A DNA stretch of 64,000 nt from Nymphalis io (GCF_905147045.1 NC_065899.1:8196501-8260500); one strand, 5' to 3'. Counted from the first letter of the stretch, positions 1 through 10,690 are shown. Translations and numbers: made by a program. Notes: generated from the letters alone by a model not told the origin.

Positions 1-640
1 TAATTCAAGCAAATTAAGTATTATATGGGCAATAATATGAAAGTTTCAGTTTTAATAATAATACAAAATAACAGTTATCCCATCAAAAACATAAATGTGA
101 AATGAGAGCCAAGTTTAATATTATGATAAATACCTTGGTTGTTGACTTCAACGACAAAAAAAGTGAGATCTAAATGGATGCCAAGTTCGATGGTCAGTCC
201 TGAAATTTATTTATAACAACATCAAATATTTTATAACATCTTAAAATATTATTTCTTCTTATAACTTAGGACAATATATTGAAGCCTAAAGTCATCAATT
301 TTGTTTGCTGATTCTTACATTACAGGCACTATAAGATAGTGTATCTAATAGACTCAATTAAGTAAAAAATTACAATAAAATGATAAAAAATTACTAGTTT
401 CTGATTTATTCCTTTGTATTCACCCATCAGACAAATGTGTGTAACTAAACTTCAATATTTAATTGTTACTTTGATGTAATTTATTAAAATATATATCTCT
501 ATTTGTTTAAGCATTTTAAATATTTTATTATTATTTTATTTTCATTTTTTATTCAATATGAAATATTTTCCTTTATCTAGAATTAAAAAGAAAAAAAAAC
601 CAAACTGTTTTAGTAATGCTTGCATGTTTTCTTTTATTTT
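1..640. other. AT-rich DNA with no recognisable gene
   Basis: I see no coding frame, tRNA head or known repeat core here. The sequence is dominated by A/T runs and is ordinary for lepidopteran intergenic or intronic DNA. Confidence 0.6.
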
Positions 641-895
641 AGCCTATTGTGCGTGTTATAAATTGTATTAACTTTTATTATTTAAGTAATTTTATCTCCT
701 TTTACTGCACTGAATGTAGCGTTTGTGTTGGCAGCATATGTACAAGGCGTAGACTGAAAAGCAGCCTAGCTGAGACTACGACTTTTTCACCAAATTATGA
801 TATTGTTAACTCTTTTTTTATGGTTTTGTACCTTAATTTTTTTGTCTTTGTTTCTTTTTGGTGAATAAAGTTATTTATTATTATTATTATTATCT
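641..895 (+). mobile_element. 3' end of a non-LTR retrotransposon with (TTA)n tail
   Basis: A mixed-composition block ends in GAATAAAGTTATTTATTATT and then an ATT repeat at about 870-893. That is the usual look of a LINE 3' UTR and tail. The 71-codon reading frame at 649-864 lies inside this block. It is F/Y/S-rich, matches no domain I know, and is most likely a chance frame. The clade cannot be told from the tail alone. Confidence 0.45.
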
Positions 896-1258
896 GCCAT
901 ATATCTGGATGCCAAATTTGAACTTACTCAGTCATCTGGAACTGGGTTAGAGTTTTGATCTATAAGTCATTCAGTGATAAAAACGACGATTTTTGGACGT
1001 TAATATCTAAATATCCGTTTGAGGTGTGTTTATGAAATTTAGAGCACATATTTATCTCGCAGATTTCAATATATGAGCTAAATTTGGTATGTTTTTGTGA
1101 TATAGTTTTTGAGTTATGAGTTGGTCAAACGTGGTTCCAAATGGTTCGTGTAATATAAAATATAATATAAATAAAACACACGGTGCTGCTCGCCAGTTCT
1201 GTTAGCTTGAACTTGGCTTGACACGCTACCGCGCGTCTAAATATTCAATACAAAGAAG

Positions 1259-1259
<1 letters not shown>

Positions 1260-1301
<42 letters not shown>

Positions 1302-1306
1302 TATAT
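1260..1306. repeat. (TA)n microsatellite
   Basis: Nearly pure TA dinucleotide array, broken once by a TACATA unit. A second short array lies at 1409-1429. Confidence 0.95.
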
Positions 1307-1839
1307 CCTTTGCCAATAAATGTTGTTCTTAAAAAAGTAATAAAAAATTAAAAAATAACTATATAATAATTATAGAAATTAAATTAAAATAAAATTTGTT
1401 TCTAATCATAATATATATATATATATATTTATTATAATATTAGGTATTCTCTTTTTTTAGGCACTGACAGCTGAATTATCCATAGCATATGAATCGCAAA
1501 ACAGCTATCCCGTCTAGCAATAATAAACACAATTCGGATGTCAAGTCAAAATAGATTATAAATTCTACAAGTTCATCGTCAAGTTAAACTGTTTAAGGAA
1601 TTCTCGAGATTACTAAAGTCCTTTCCACACTACAACTTCGTCCAAACTAAGAGCTCTTGTGTAACTTGTGTCGTTAACCCTTTGTATTTTACAACATGCT
1701 TAGAATGACGGGGATATGATGGTTAGAAGTTGGAGATAATTGTTTGATGTCTTTGAATTACCAACACTTTAGTTTAAGTATTTGATACCTGGGAATGTTG
1801 ATATATAATTAGATTTCTATATCTTATCTTTATTTAATA

Positions 1840-1840
1840 A

Positions 1841-1872
<32 letters not shown>

Positions 1873-1882
1873 TATATATAAA
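1840..1882. repeat. (TA)n microsatellite
   Basis: TA array with one AATA interruption near 1864, just upstream of a decayed SINE-A. Confidence 0.95.
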
Positions 1883-1957
1883 TAATTGAGATATAGTACA
1901 TTAAAAGCGGCGTTCGAGTACATTGAATACGTGAATTTTAACAGACGATTGCTGGTT

Positions 1958-2145
1958 AAAACACAGACAAGCACCACTGAATTTTCATGTGCTTAATTTG
2001 TGTTTATAATTCATGACGTACTCGGTGAAGGAGAACATCGTGAGGAAATCGGCTCGTGAACAGTGTTAAAAATAAGCTCCAAACGTTTTCCTAAAAAGGA
2101 GAGGTAGTCTTACCCCAACGGGACTGTTGTTTTACTTTGTATGGT
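1958..2145 (+). repeat. SINE-A, decayed copy
   Basis: Starts within the head at ACAAGCACCACTGAATTTTC, continues through TCATGACGTACTCGGTGAAG, and reaches the AGCTCCAAACG...AAAAGGAGAGG block. The A and B boxes are missing. It has many substitutions, so it is an old copy. Confidence 0.75.
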
Positions 2146-2817
2146 TTTTGTTTAATATAAATAAATAATTGTTATTTCATATTTGTAATCAGAAAGTTTA
2201 ACAAAAATATAATATTCATAATAAATTTTATATATATTTATTATTATTAATTATATTATATTGAAATATTTAATTCAATTACGATTTGATTTCTAAACGA
2301 AATCCTAAAGTTAAATTTATAAACGTACACGAACAAAACCGTAGCGGGTTCTTAGTTAATAGAAATAATTACACATTCGACTGAGATAGACAATCGGATG
2401 ACAGAGATGGAATGATCTTAATATGTTTACCCTTGGACAGTAACTTGTTAATATAACGTCGTATAATGCCTTATCTTAGCCTTCGTATTTGCATGTAATT
2501 GTGAATTGTTTGAGTAGGGGTGACAGGGTTATCTGAATACCGGTGAAGATTTATAACGAGGGACGGTTTGAATGGCGTGTGAGGCATCTAGTTTGTACGT
2601 ATATGGTATTTGAAATTCTTGTTTGTTTTATTATAATATTCATTTCTATTTTATTGTTTTTTATAATTCAACTATAATAGAATGTTGTAAAGTTTTGACT
2701 TATTAAGTCCCATCTCTTTAGTCTTAACTTTATAAAAAACAAACTATCATTGGTTTGAGTCGTAAGTAATCATTTCTATATGTAAGTAATCATTTTCTAT
2801 AAGTAAAATGTATATGT

Positions 2818-2877
2818 TCTCCTCAAAAGGGAGAGTAGGTCTTAGTCCAGCAGTGAGACATTCACAGGCTGTTATTT
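2818..2877 (+). repeat. SINE-A 3' fragment
   Basis: Only the tail block survives: AAAAGGGAGAG, GTCTTAGTCCAGCAGTGAGA, CATTCACAGGCTGTTA. Confidence 0.75.
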
Positions 2878-3097
2878 TTATCTAAGACGTCGCCGCCAAA
2901 CCTCTAATATGTACACAATAAACGATGTACCATTAATTCCTTAGACGGCTTATCATGACGTCATAAAAGAGCCGTTACACTTCGTTTGGTATTGCAAGGC
3001 TTACGATCGGTCTCACCACTGACGTTTTACATAAAGAAAGACATGAAGTAGTATTAACCCTATACAAAAAAATAAAAAAATAAATAAATAACCGTGT

Positions 3098-3382
3098 CTT
3101 CTGTGAATGTCCCACTCTGGGCCTCCTCTCCTTTTTGAGAAGAAGGTTTTGGAGCTTATTCCACCATGCTGTTCCAATGCGGGTTGGTGGTATAGACATG
3201 TGGCAGAATTTCAGTGATATTAGACATATGCATTTGCTCACAATGTTTTCTTTCACCATCAAGCACGAGATGAATCATAAACACAAATTATGCACATGAA
3301 AATTCAGTGGTGCTTGCCCAGGTTTTAATCCACGATCATTGGTTAAGATTCACCCGTTCTAAGCACTAGGCCATTTCGGCTT
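3098..3382 (-). repeat. SINE-A, near-complete copy
   Basis: Read on the minus strand it runs from CCGAAATGGCC (A box) to CAGAGTGGGACATTCACA. The 95-codon minus-strand frame at 2975-3262 mostly translates the SINE body and should not be annotated as a protein. Confidence 0.85.
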
Positions 3383-3506
3383 TTTGTTGACATTCATAAA
3401 AAAACTCTCCCAAGGTAAGCTGTTTATTTTTCTACGGATGGGTCCCATGTCGTCATAACTAACTGATAGACGTCAGCAAAACTTTCTTAAAGCGGCTGTA
3501 ATTACA

Positions 3507-3716
3507 TTGAAATATAAGTTTGGAACATTAATAGAGGTTACAAGTATTAAAAGAAGATTATTCAAAGTATTCCAACCACCTGGGAACGATTTATTAAAAG
3601 TTGGAAATCACACCTTTATCTTGCACGGAGATCTATTGAAAACTTACAAAGCACAGAATTATTTGAAGTCAAAGTTTTTTAAGCATATGCTTATAGAATA
3701 TTCAGATTTATTATAA
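3507..3716 (+). CDS. Unrecognised 69-codon ORF, possible terminal exon
   Basis: The frame is open from an ATG-like AT-rich start to TAA at 3714-3716. The product is basic and lysine-rich, with the segment FQPPGNDLLKVGNHTFILHG near residues 22-41. That looks more protein-like than the usual AT-rich chance frame. An ATTAAA polyadenylation-like hexamer lies at 3769-3774. No repeat family overlaps it. I recognise no domain and cannot name a function. The true left end could be a splice acceptor rather than the ATG. A chance ORF is a serious alternative. Confidence 0.25.
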   Translation: MKYKFGTLIEVTSIKRRLFKVFQPPGNDLLKVGNHTFILHGDLLKTYKAQNYLKSKFFKHMLIEYSDLL

Positions 3717-3917
3717 ATTTGTATTGGAAAAAAATACATTTTTCAAGTATTGTAATTTTTATTTATTTATTAAAGGTATACAATAGCATTTCAAACTTGG
3801 TTATATATTTAAATAGGTATATATTAATTCCAGCCAACATTGTACATAATATTTATGTAAATAATCCCATTGATATGAAGAATATCTTTTTTTAACATTT
3901 GGTTTTTATATTACTAA

Positions 3918-4062
3918 GTATTCCCAAGGTTGGTGGCGCATTGGATATGTAAGCGATGGTTGACATTTCTTACAATGCCAATGTCTAAGGGCGTTTGGTG
4001 ACCACTTACCATCAGGTGGCCCATATGCTCGTTTACCTTCCTATTCTATAAAAAAAAAAAGT
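3918..4062 (+). repeat. SINE-B, 3' half
   Basis: Begins at CCCAAGGTTGGTGGCGCATT, carries the CACTTACCATCAGGTGGCCC core, and ends in TATAAAAAAAAAA. The 5' half is absent. Confidence 0.9.
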
Positions 4063-4655
4063 CTTTTCGTTTAATTTAACCAGAACTCAAAAAAGCGAAA
4101 ATAAAGATAGACCGGAATAAAAGTTAAAAGAAAAAATATTTGTTCAAAATAGAACTAAAGCAGTGTGCTGGCAAAAATTCCACTTTGGAAATAAAGAAAA
4201 AATGTATGGCTACGAATAAAACAACCGAGTGGTGAAGCCACCGCAGTGTGGTTTATGTTCTACGTTTCAACATTTTTGGCGAAAACTTTAACGAACTATT
4301 TTAATAAATAAGAAAATATAATATCCATTTTTTAATATTATTACAAGTTCTTCCAATTAATAATATTGGTTTGTACATTAGTTGTACATGTTCATTGACA
4401 AGTATAACCAATATAGAATAGGTCGCGCGCAAGTCGCTTTAACATATGGAAGAACACGAGAACAAAGTTGCAGGCAACGGTCAGTTCAATAAAATATAAA
4501 TACTTGATAAAAAAATTATACTTAACACATCTTGATACTAACTCAGTGTTCAACTTCAATTTAATAAGTTGTATGTTAGGGAATAGATTGGAAAAAATAG
4601 CGAAATTGGTAACACTTTCATGATATGGATATGGATGGTAGGATTTTAGGCAAGC

Positions 4656-5243
4656 TTCTCTGGGTACCAACCACTCATCACATATTCGCCAAACAATAAT
4701 AGTGAGTCTTCCGGATTGTAGGGTGAGTGAGCCAGCATAACTACAGGTAAAAAAGACAGTATCTTCGTTCCCAAGGCTGGTGATGCATTAATGATGTCCG
4801 TATCCGTAATCCGTAACAGCCTGTGAATGTCCCACTGCTGGGCTAAAGGCCTCCTCTCCTCTTTTTGAGGAGAAGGTTTGGAGCTTATTCCACCACGCTG
4901 CTCCAATGCGGGTTGGTAGAATTCACATGTGGCAGAATTTCAGTGAAATTAGACACATGCAGGTTTCCTCACGATGTTTTCCTTCACCGTAAAGCACGAG
5001 ATGAATTATAATCACAAATTAAGCACATGAAAATTCAGTGGTGCTTGCCCGGGTTTGAACCCTCGATCATCGGTTAAGATTCACACGTTCTTACCACAGG
5101 GCCATCTCGGCTTTTTTAATTATTTATTAATGATGTAAGGGATGGTTAATTACAGTGCCAATGTTTAGGGTGGAGGGAACTTACTACTTACTTACTAACT
5201 ACTTTATTTGCCAGTCTGCCTGCCTATATCAAATAAAAAAGTA
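4656..5243 (+). repeat. SINE-B (B2 tail) split by a SINE-A
   Basis: The left part (4656-4797) has GGGTACCAACCACTCATCA, AGGGTGAGTGAGCCAG and CCCAAGGCTGGTGATGCATT. The right part (5126-5243) has GATGTAAGGGATGG, AGTGCCAATGTT and a TTTGCCAGTCTGCCTGCCTA tail ending in AAATAAAAAA. The two parts join into one element once the SINE-A at 4798-5125 is removed. Confidence 0.85.
4798..5125 (-). repeat. SINE-A inserted in a SINE-B
   Basis: On the minus strand it runs from AGCCGAGATGGCCC at the right end to CAGGCTGTTACGG at the left end. It is bounded by an exact 11-bp direct repeat ATTAATGATGT at 4787-4797 and 5126-5136. This is a complete retroposition event with its target-site duplication intact. Confidence 0.93.
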
Positions 5244-5309
5244 TGTTTATTGTACATTGTTTTTGTGTACACTTTTGTTTGTATTTATAAATAGTATTAT
5301 TAATTAATA

Positions 5310-5500
5310 TTGCACCACCTACCCATCTCATCTCATTCATTGGAAATTTCTAAGCCCAAGATTGTCTGGAAGAAATTGCTATTCTACGATAAGGCCGCCT
5401 TATTGTACAAGCTCAAGAAATATTGTTATAAGTACTTCTCTATGCCTTTTTTGTGTGTGATATACAATAAAAGAAACACCAATCATGGAGAATCTTAAGA
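5310..5500 (+). mobile_element. 3' UTR remnant of a CR1-type LINE
   Basis: The block GTCTGGAAGAAATTGCTATT, CTACGATAAGGCCGCC, then TGTGATATACAATAAAAG matches the layout of the 3' UTR of the LINE at the right edge of the window (GATCGCTATAAGCGATAAGA, CCGCC on the minus strand near 61375-61400). The 62-codon frame at 5310-5498 is a by-product of this UTR. Confidence 0.6.
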
Positions 5501-5861
5501 TTTAAACAAATATAGTTGAGCTTAAGTGTTTGTAAATATATAAAATTCCCCTTTTATTTTGTTACTTGTAAACTCGATTGATAAAATGCTAATATCAAAT
5601 TGTTAGAAACATTTTGACCGAGTACCGACTAAACGGTAACACCTGTTTTCCCGCGTTAATTTATTTAACAGTAAATAGTGGACGACCGACCTGAATTATA
5701 AACCGCTTTAAACAGGAAACGGTCGGTGAAAACCACATTTAACTAGGTTAGTTTTTTATTTCTAATGTTTTTCCGGCGTATTGGTTTATATAAACGAGAC
5801 TTCACTTGAATTTAATTTGTTAATAAATGCACTACACGTCTAAGGATATATAATATTTTTA

Positions 5862-5925
5862 GAGTAGTAGTAACTCTACTACTACTTATACTCATAAGTA
5901 GTAGAGTATAAGTAGTAGAGTATTA
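5862..5925. repeat. AGT/ACT quasi-palindrome
   Basis: Runs of AGTAGTAG and CTACTACTACT alternate, so that ACTCTACTACTACTTA can pair with TAAGTAGTAGAGT units. The arms are short and imperfect. Confidence 0.7.
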
Positions 5926-6830
5926 TATTTTACTACAGTTTTTAGAGTATAATGAATGTATTTTTTTATTTATAATGTATTTTAAAATCATGTTAATAAT
6001 GTCCAAAACTTAAATGTATGCTTCGCATAAAAACAATGCTGTCTTATGTTTTAAACTAGTTCATAAAATGTCGTGTCTTTAACATAATAAATACGAACAC
6101 GGATGGATCAAAAAGCTCCTTTTTTCAAGTCAGTTAAAAATAATGCCAATTTTTTTGTATTAAATTGAGACATAGCCTCGTCATAGTATCGTCATAAAAT
6201 TTTGCACATAATTAAGTGTTGAGAAAGGCCAATGTTGACGGTATTGAGGCTCATTTTTAACAGAGATAATTTCAATGGTGCAGCCATGTACTACCAATGG
6301 TGAATTCAAATACAGAAGCAAATCTTATGTAGGTTACATCTTGGTAAGCGAAAATGCATTGGTAAATGCATTAGCAACAATTTAGAGAATAAATTTGATT
6401 ATTATTTATCTGTAACGTTTTATAGGCTTCATGCACAGATAATAATATAACATACAACCTTTGTCCATTTAGAGAAACGGCGAAGTTTTCAAGTTGACAT
6501 ATATACCATTGTATGTATCTTTCTCCCTATCCTCTAGGTTTCCATTGTTAATTTACTAATAGAAAAAAATAAGATGTTCTTACGTATAAAATAGAGTTTA
6601 TCTTAATATTCAATTTACATACTTTATACGAAAAAAAAACTGCAAGCATTACGGCTTCCGATCGGTGGTCAAAGCGGTTTATAATTTACTCGAGCTAGCA
6701 TTATTCAATAGTGAATAAATAGCCACTTAAACAGATGTTGCCATTTAATCATTATTCGGTAAAGCGTTAATTTTAGATAGAAAATATGACCGCAATTAAA
6801 ATGAATTATGAATTGGATATTCTGGGATGC
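5926..6830. other. AT-rich DNA without recognised features
   Basis: I see no convincing coding frame and no tRNA-like or SINE cores. Confidence 0.5.
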
Positions 6831-6831
6831 A

Positions 6832-7980
6832 TAAGTCTGACTGCCTCGTGGTTAAGTTAGTGGCGAACATATAAGAGCGCAGAGCCTGAGGTCCTGGATA
6901 CAAACTCTGGTTTGGTTCTATTTTTTTTTTTTTTTCCAGCCTTTTGCCGTCCACTGCTGGACGAAAGCCTCCCCCATAGAACGCCAACCATCCCGATCTT
7001 GAGCAGTCCGCATCCATCCCGAACCTGCCACCTTTTTTAAATCGTCGGCCCATCTTGTCACAGGGCGTCCTACACTACGTTTGCCTAAGCGTGGTCTCCA
7101 CTCCAACACGTGTCGGCTCCATCGGCCATCAATGCGCCTGGAGACATGACCAGCCCACTTCCACTTCAGCGAGCTAATTCTAAGCGCGATGTCGGTGACT
7201 TTGGTTCTCTGGCGAATGTCCTCATTTCGGATTCTATCTGCCAGAGAAACCCCAAGCATCGCGCGTTCCATTGCTCGCTGAGCGACCCTAAATTGGTGGA
7301 CCAGTCCTACGGTAAGTGTCCACGTTTCGGCACCGTAAGTCATTACAGGTAGAACGCACTGATTGAAGACCCTGGTCTTAAGCGACTGTGGGATCGACGA
7401 TTCAAAAATATGACGTAACCTCCCGAATGCCGCCCAGCCCAAACGTATTCTTCTTTTAGCCTCCTTCTCAAAGTTGTGCCGGCCAAGTTGTATAGTTTGG
7501 CCCAGGCCCATATTCCTGCACAACTTTAAGTGGAGAGCCATTTACGACCACTGGTCTCGGGGATACATGACGGTTTGCCATAATTTTGGTCTTTTCAATG
7601 TTCATCCCGAGACCTACTTGTCTTGAAGAATCGCTCAGGCTGTTTAGCATCTCTTCCAAATCCTGCAGAGTCTCCGCCATGATGATAATGTCGTCGGCAA
7701 ATCGCAGATGTGTAATGTGTTGGCCATTTATATTAATGCCGCGTCCGTTCCAATCGAGCGTCTTGAAGACGTCCTCCAATGCATTGGTAAAGAGTTTCAT
7801 TCTATAAGAATATGTATTTTTTTCTGCAGATCAATTATCAGGTGCAGTCTGAAGTTTCGAGTGCTTTGCTTGAAGCACAATGAGTCGTTGAACCTGCGCC
7901 TGAACTCTTTCAGGTTGTGTTGGATTTACCATCCCATTGGATTTTGAGAAAGAGAAATTGGCCATTGTAATAGTATAAAA
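6832..7980 (+). repeat. SINE-D split by an RTE LINE
   Basis: Left part (6832-6917): tRNA-like head with GACTGCCTCGTGG, AGAGCCTGAGGTCCTGGATA. Right part (about 7838-7980): AGTCGTTGAACCTGCGCCTG, AACTCTTTCAGGTTGTGTTG, matching the body of the complete SINE-D at 37188-37540. The LINE at 6918-7803 lies between them in antisense orientation. Confidence 0.75.
6918..7803 (-). pseudogene. RTE-type LINE, reverse transcriptase C-terminal part
   Basis: Two overlapping minus-strand frames belong to one broken ORF. The upstream frame (7800 to 7468) holds the reverse transcriptase active-site motif FADDII, followed by a helical LQDLEEMLNSL segment. The downstream frame (7541 to 6918) holds the C-terminal tail with TYGAETWTL, the WAGHVSRR box and a final QQWTAKGW, as in RTE-clade endonuclease/reverse transcriptases. 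The register changes near 7510-7525, so there is a frameshift. Everything N-terminal of the active site, including the endonuclease, is missing, which is the usual 5' truncation. The coding region runs directly into a poly(A) tail (T-run at 6921-6935 on the plus strand). Confidence 0.9.
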
Positions 7981-8454
7981 GAGTAACTTGCTGGAAGCCT
8001 GTTATTTCTGCATCGAGCTGAGGTAGGCTCGCCTGCAAGTGCCCTTCAGATCCACCAATAGCTCGAAAGTCCGCGTAACTACAGGTCGTGGGAAGCCCAC
8101 TTTCGGATAAGGCCAGTCTACCTTATTCTAATACATCTTATCGCACGCTTCGCATCACACAACTCTACTTGAGCACTACTCACTCTACCACTAGCTTTTA
8201 TGAGCGACTTTGTCTGCATTAAATTAAATTTTAATTTCACATTTAAAAGCTTCATCGCCAAAATAATATTCTAAATTTCACATAAAAACTGGCGTTCTTT
8301 TATTTATTTGAAAAAATATATACATATACTAGTTTCTGCCCTCGTGTGAGGAGCGAAGAAGTTATTAGGTATCCTATGTACCTTTCTTCTCTGTTTACTC
8401 CTGATAATATCTATGTTAATTTTTTCAGTTAAGACATGAAAATGTTATTATTCT
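7981..8454. other. Unclassified stretch with a GC-richer patch
   Basis: At 8005-8115 the sequence is clearly richer in G and C (CATCGAGCTGAGGTAGGCTC, AGTCCGCGTAACTACAGGTC) with no frame or known family. Around 8325-8400 ACTAGTTTCTGCCCTCGTG, GAGCGAAG and CCTATGTACC resemble the start of a common lepidopteran repeat (family F), in decayed form. Confidence 0.35.
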
Positions 8455-8965
8455 TAAAATCAGACTGGCAAATTGGCCGTCAGATATCAGTAGTTATCAC
8501 CACCCAATGTTGCCACTGTAAGAAATATTAACTATTCACCGCCAATGCACCACCAACCTTTAGTACTAAAATGTATTTGCCTGTAGTTATATTGGGTCAA
8601 TTACCCTTCAAAGTAGAAAACGATAATACTGTGTATGTATATGTGTAAGTATGATGTGAGGGTGATACCTGGGGTGCTACTTGGTTGGCGTGGTCGGTAG
8701 ATACTTGCCTTTCACGCTGAAGGCTGTGGGTTCGATTCCCACCCAGGACAGACATTTGTGTGCATGAACATGTTTGTCTTGAGCCTGGGTGTAATTATCT
8801 ATATAAGTATGTATTTAAAAAAGAAAATTAGTATATGTAGTATATCAGTTGTCTATTTTTCATAGTACAAGCCCTGTTTAGTTTGGGGTCAGATGGATGA
8901 GTGTGAATAATGTGCCAAGATACCTACCCAGACGGGCTTTTACAAAGCCCTACCACTAACTAACC
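8455..8965 (-). repeat. SINE-B (decayed) split by a SINE-C
   Basis: 8455-8663 keeps ACTGTAAGAAATATTAAC, GCCAATGCACCACCAACCTT and AATTACCCTTCAAA in reverse orientation. 8926-8965 resumes with CCCAGACGGGCTTTTACAAA, GCCCTACCACT. The interruption is the SINE-C at 8671-8918. Confidence 0.75.
8671..8918 (+). repeat. SINE-C, tRNA-derived
   Basis: The head has a box-A-like TGGCGTGGTCGGTAG and a box-B GGTTCGATTCCCACCCAGGA. The body has GTGTGCATGAACATG, AATTATCTATATAAGTATG and AGTACAAGCCCTGTTTAG. The tail is AATAATGTGCCA. A 7-bp repeat GATACCT at 8664-8670 and 8919-8925 is a likely target-site duplication. Confidence 0.85.
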
Positions 8966-9956
8966 TATAATCCAGCTTGTCGAATATAAACTAATTCTAA
9001 GTCAAGTTAGTGACTTCTTAGTACTTCGCTTACATCAAAATTTATTTTTAAATGTTGAGATGAGTTACTATACGGGTAGTTGAATCTACCAGAGATGAAT
9101 ACGTCCTTTCAACTTTAGCTGGAGCCGAAACTTGGACTTTAAAGGGTAGGTATGTTAAAAAAATTCCGTAGTATCAAAAATACTAACTCCTCTGCAAGAT
9201 AATGATACAGATTTAATAAAATTATATTTATTTTAATATATAACTGTTTTACTATACTTATATTTTTAGTGTACAACTAAAATTGTTATCAATTATTATA
9301 ATTTTTTTAAATGACTTAATATATACAGGAAATTACGTACTACATATATGCCGCCGACGTACTATATATACTGTGGTAAAATTTAAGTTATCATATATAT
9401 TAAATATATATGTTTGTGTTGTATATTTTCATATTGCATGACATATAAAAATCGTCAAAATTTAACTCAAACCTTATCACAATACAAAAAATGAACAGTA
9501 ATATTATAGTGGTACATTGTAAACTTTTCCTCATCTCGTTTTCTTTAAGAGCTAAAATCGCTTACAAAATTTTAGGGACTTGTTCTCATACTAAGGCATA
9601 CCATATTCCCTAGGCCCTAATAAAATCAAAACTCGCACCAAATCGATTTACAACCGCCGGACCTGCTAACTTAGCACTTTGTCTTAACTTAGCCTTATAG
9701 CCAGAGCTAAATGTAACTTATTCGAATCCTTTGAAACGAGATAAGTTTCGTACTAAGTTCTAACTTGGAAGAAGCTGATAATTATTAGATAACTTGGATT
9801 TAATACAGTTACAATAACATCATTTTTATAATGAGTATATCTGTTTCGTGAGACAAAATATCGTGTGATAGACATCTTAGATTGAATCACAAGAGAACCT
9901 TTAATAATGAAAATAAAAACTTAATTCAAGCTTAACACTAATAAGTACCTTTGTTT
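8966..9956. other. AT-rich DNA without recognised features
   Basis: I see no gene or repeat core that I can name. The sequence has several short A/T arrays. Confidence 0.5.
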
Positions 9957-10240
9957 TTTGTTTATAATATAGGCAAGCGGATGGGCATATATCAATCTGA
10001 TTGTAAGCGGTTACTACTGCTTGTAGATACATGTGCCGTAATACATATTTACCATTCCTTACGTCACCATTGCGCTACAAACCTTGGGAACTAAGATGTC
10101 CTTTGTGTCTGTAGTTACACTGGCTCACTCATTCTTCCAATCGGAACACAACAAATACTACGTATTGCTTTTTGGAGGTAGAATATGTGATAAGTGGTAG
10201 CCTATCCAGACGAGTTTGCACAAAGCTATACCGCCAAGTA
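9957..10240 (-). repeat. SINE-B, full-length diverged copy
   Basis: In reverse orientation it keeps AACCTTGGGAACTAAGATGT, TACACTGGCTCACTCA, GGTAGAATATGTGATAAGTG and CCAGACGAGTTTGCACAAAG. It is old, with many substitutions and indels. Confidence 0.85.
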
Positions 10241-10431
10241 AAAATGCGTAGTAAATGAACATTTACAAAAATACTTAAAATGATATGGGTGATTGATATC
10301 ATAATTATTTCATTTTATTATCGCTAGCTTAAATGTAATAAGCAAATGTAAGAAAGAAACATTTGTTGCAATTATATTTTAAATATTATTTTTTGCTTCT
10401 TACTTACAGACTGTGTACTGTCAATGTTCAT

Positions 10432-10690
10432 TGACGGGCCGGTTGGCGTGGTTGGTAGATACTTGCCTTTCGCGCCGAAAGGTTGTGAGTTCGATTCCCA
10501 CACAGGACAGATAATTGTGTGTATGAATATGTCTGTTTTTTCTGAGTCGGGGTGTAATTATCTATAAAAGTATGTATTTACAAAAGAAAAGTAGTATATG
10601 TAGCATACCAGTTGTATGGTTTCCATAGTACAAGCTCTGCTTATTTTGGAATCAGATGGCCGTGTGTGAATAATGTCCCAGGATATTATT
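10432..10690 (+). repeat. SINE-C, near-complete copy
   Basis: Box A GGTTGGCGTGGTTGGTAGAT and box B GAGTTCGATTCCCACACAGG are present. The 3' end reads GTGTGAATAATGTCCCAGGA, then TATTATTATCATT. Confidence 0.9.

Larger units (their letters stand above)
896..1957. other. Non-coding stretch with TA arrays
   Basis: Apart from the TA arrays this holds no recognised repeat. A 49-codon open frame without ATG (about 1559-1709, plus strand) is too short and isolated to call. Confidence 0.5.

Noticed and set aside
2975..3262. 95-codon minus-strand gene
   Set aside because: It translates a SINE-A body and flank. The same peptide pattern appears in other SINE-A copies.
5862..5925. Structured RNA from the AGT/ACT palindrome
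   Set aside because: The arms are short, repetitive and imperfect. Simple-sequence slippage explains them.
6796..7053. 85-codon minus-strand frame
   Set aside because: Wrong register of the RTE LINE end.
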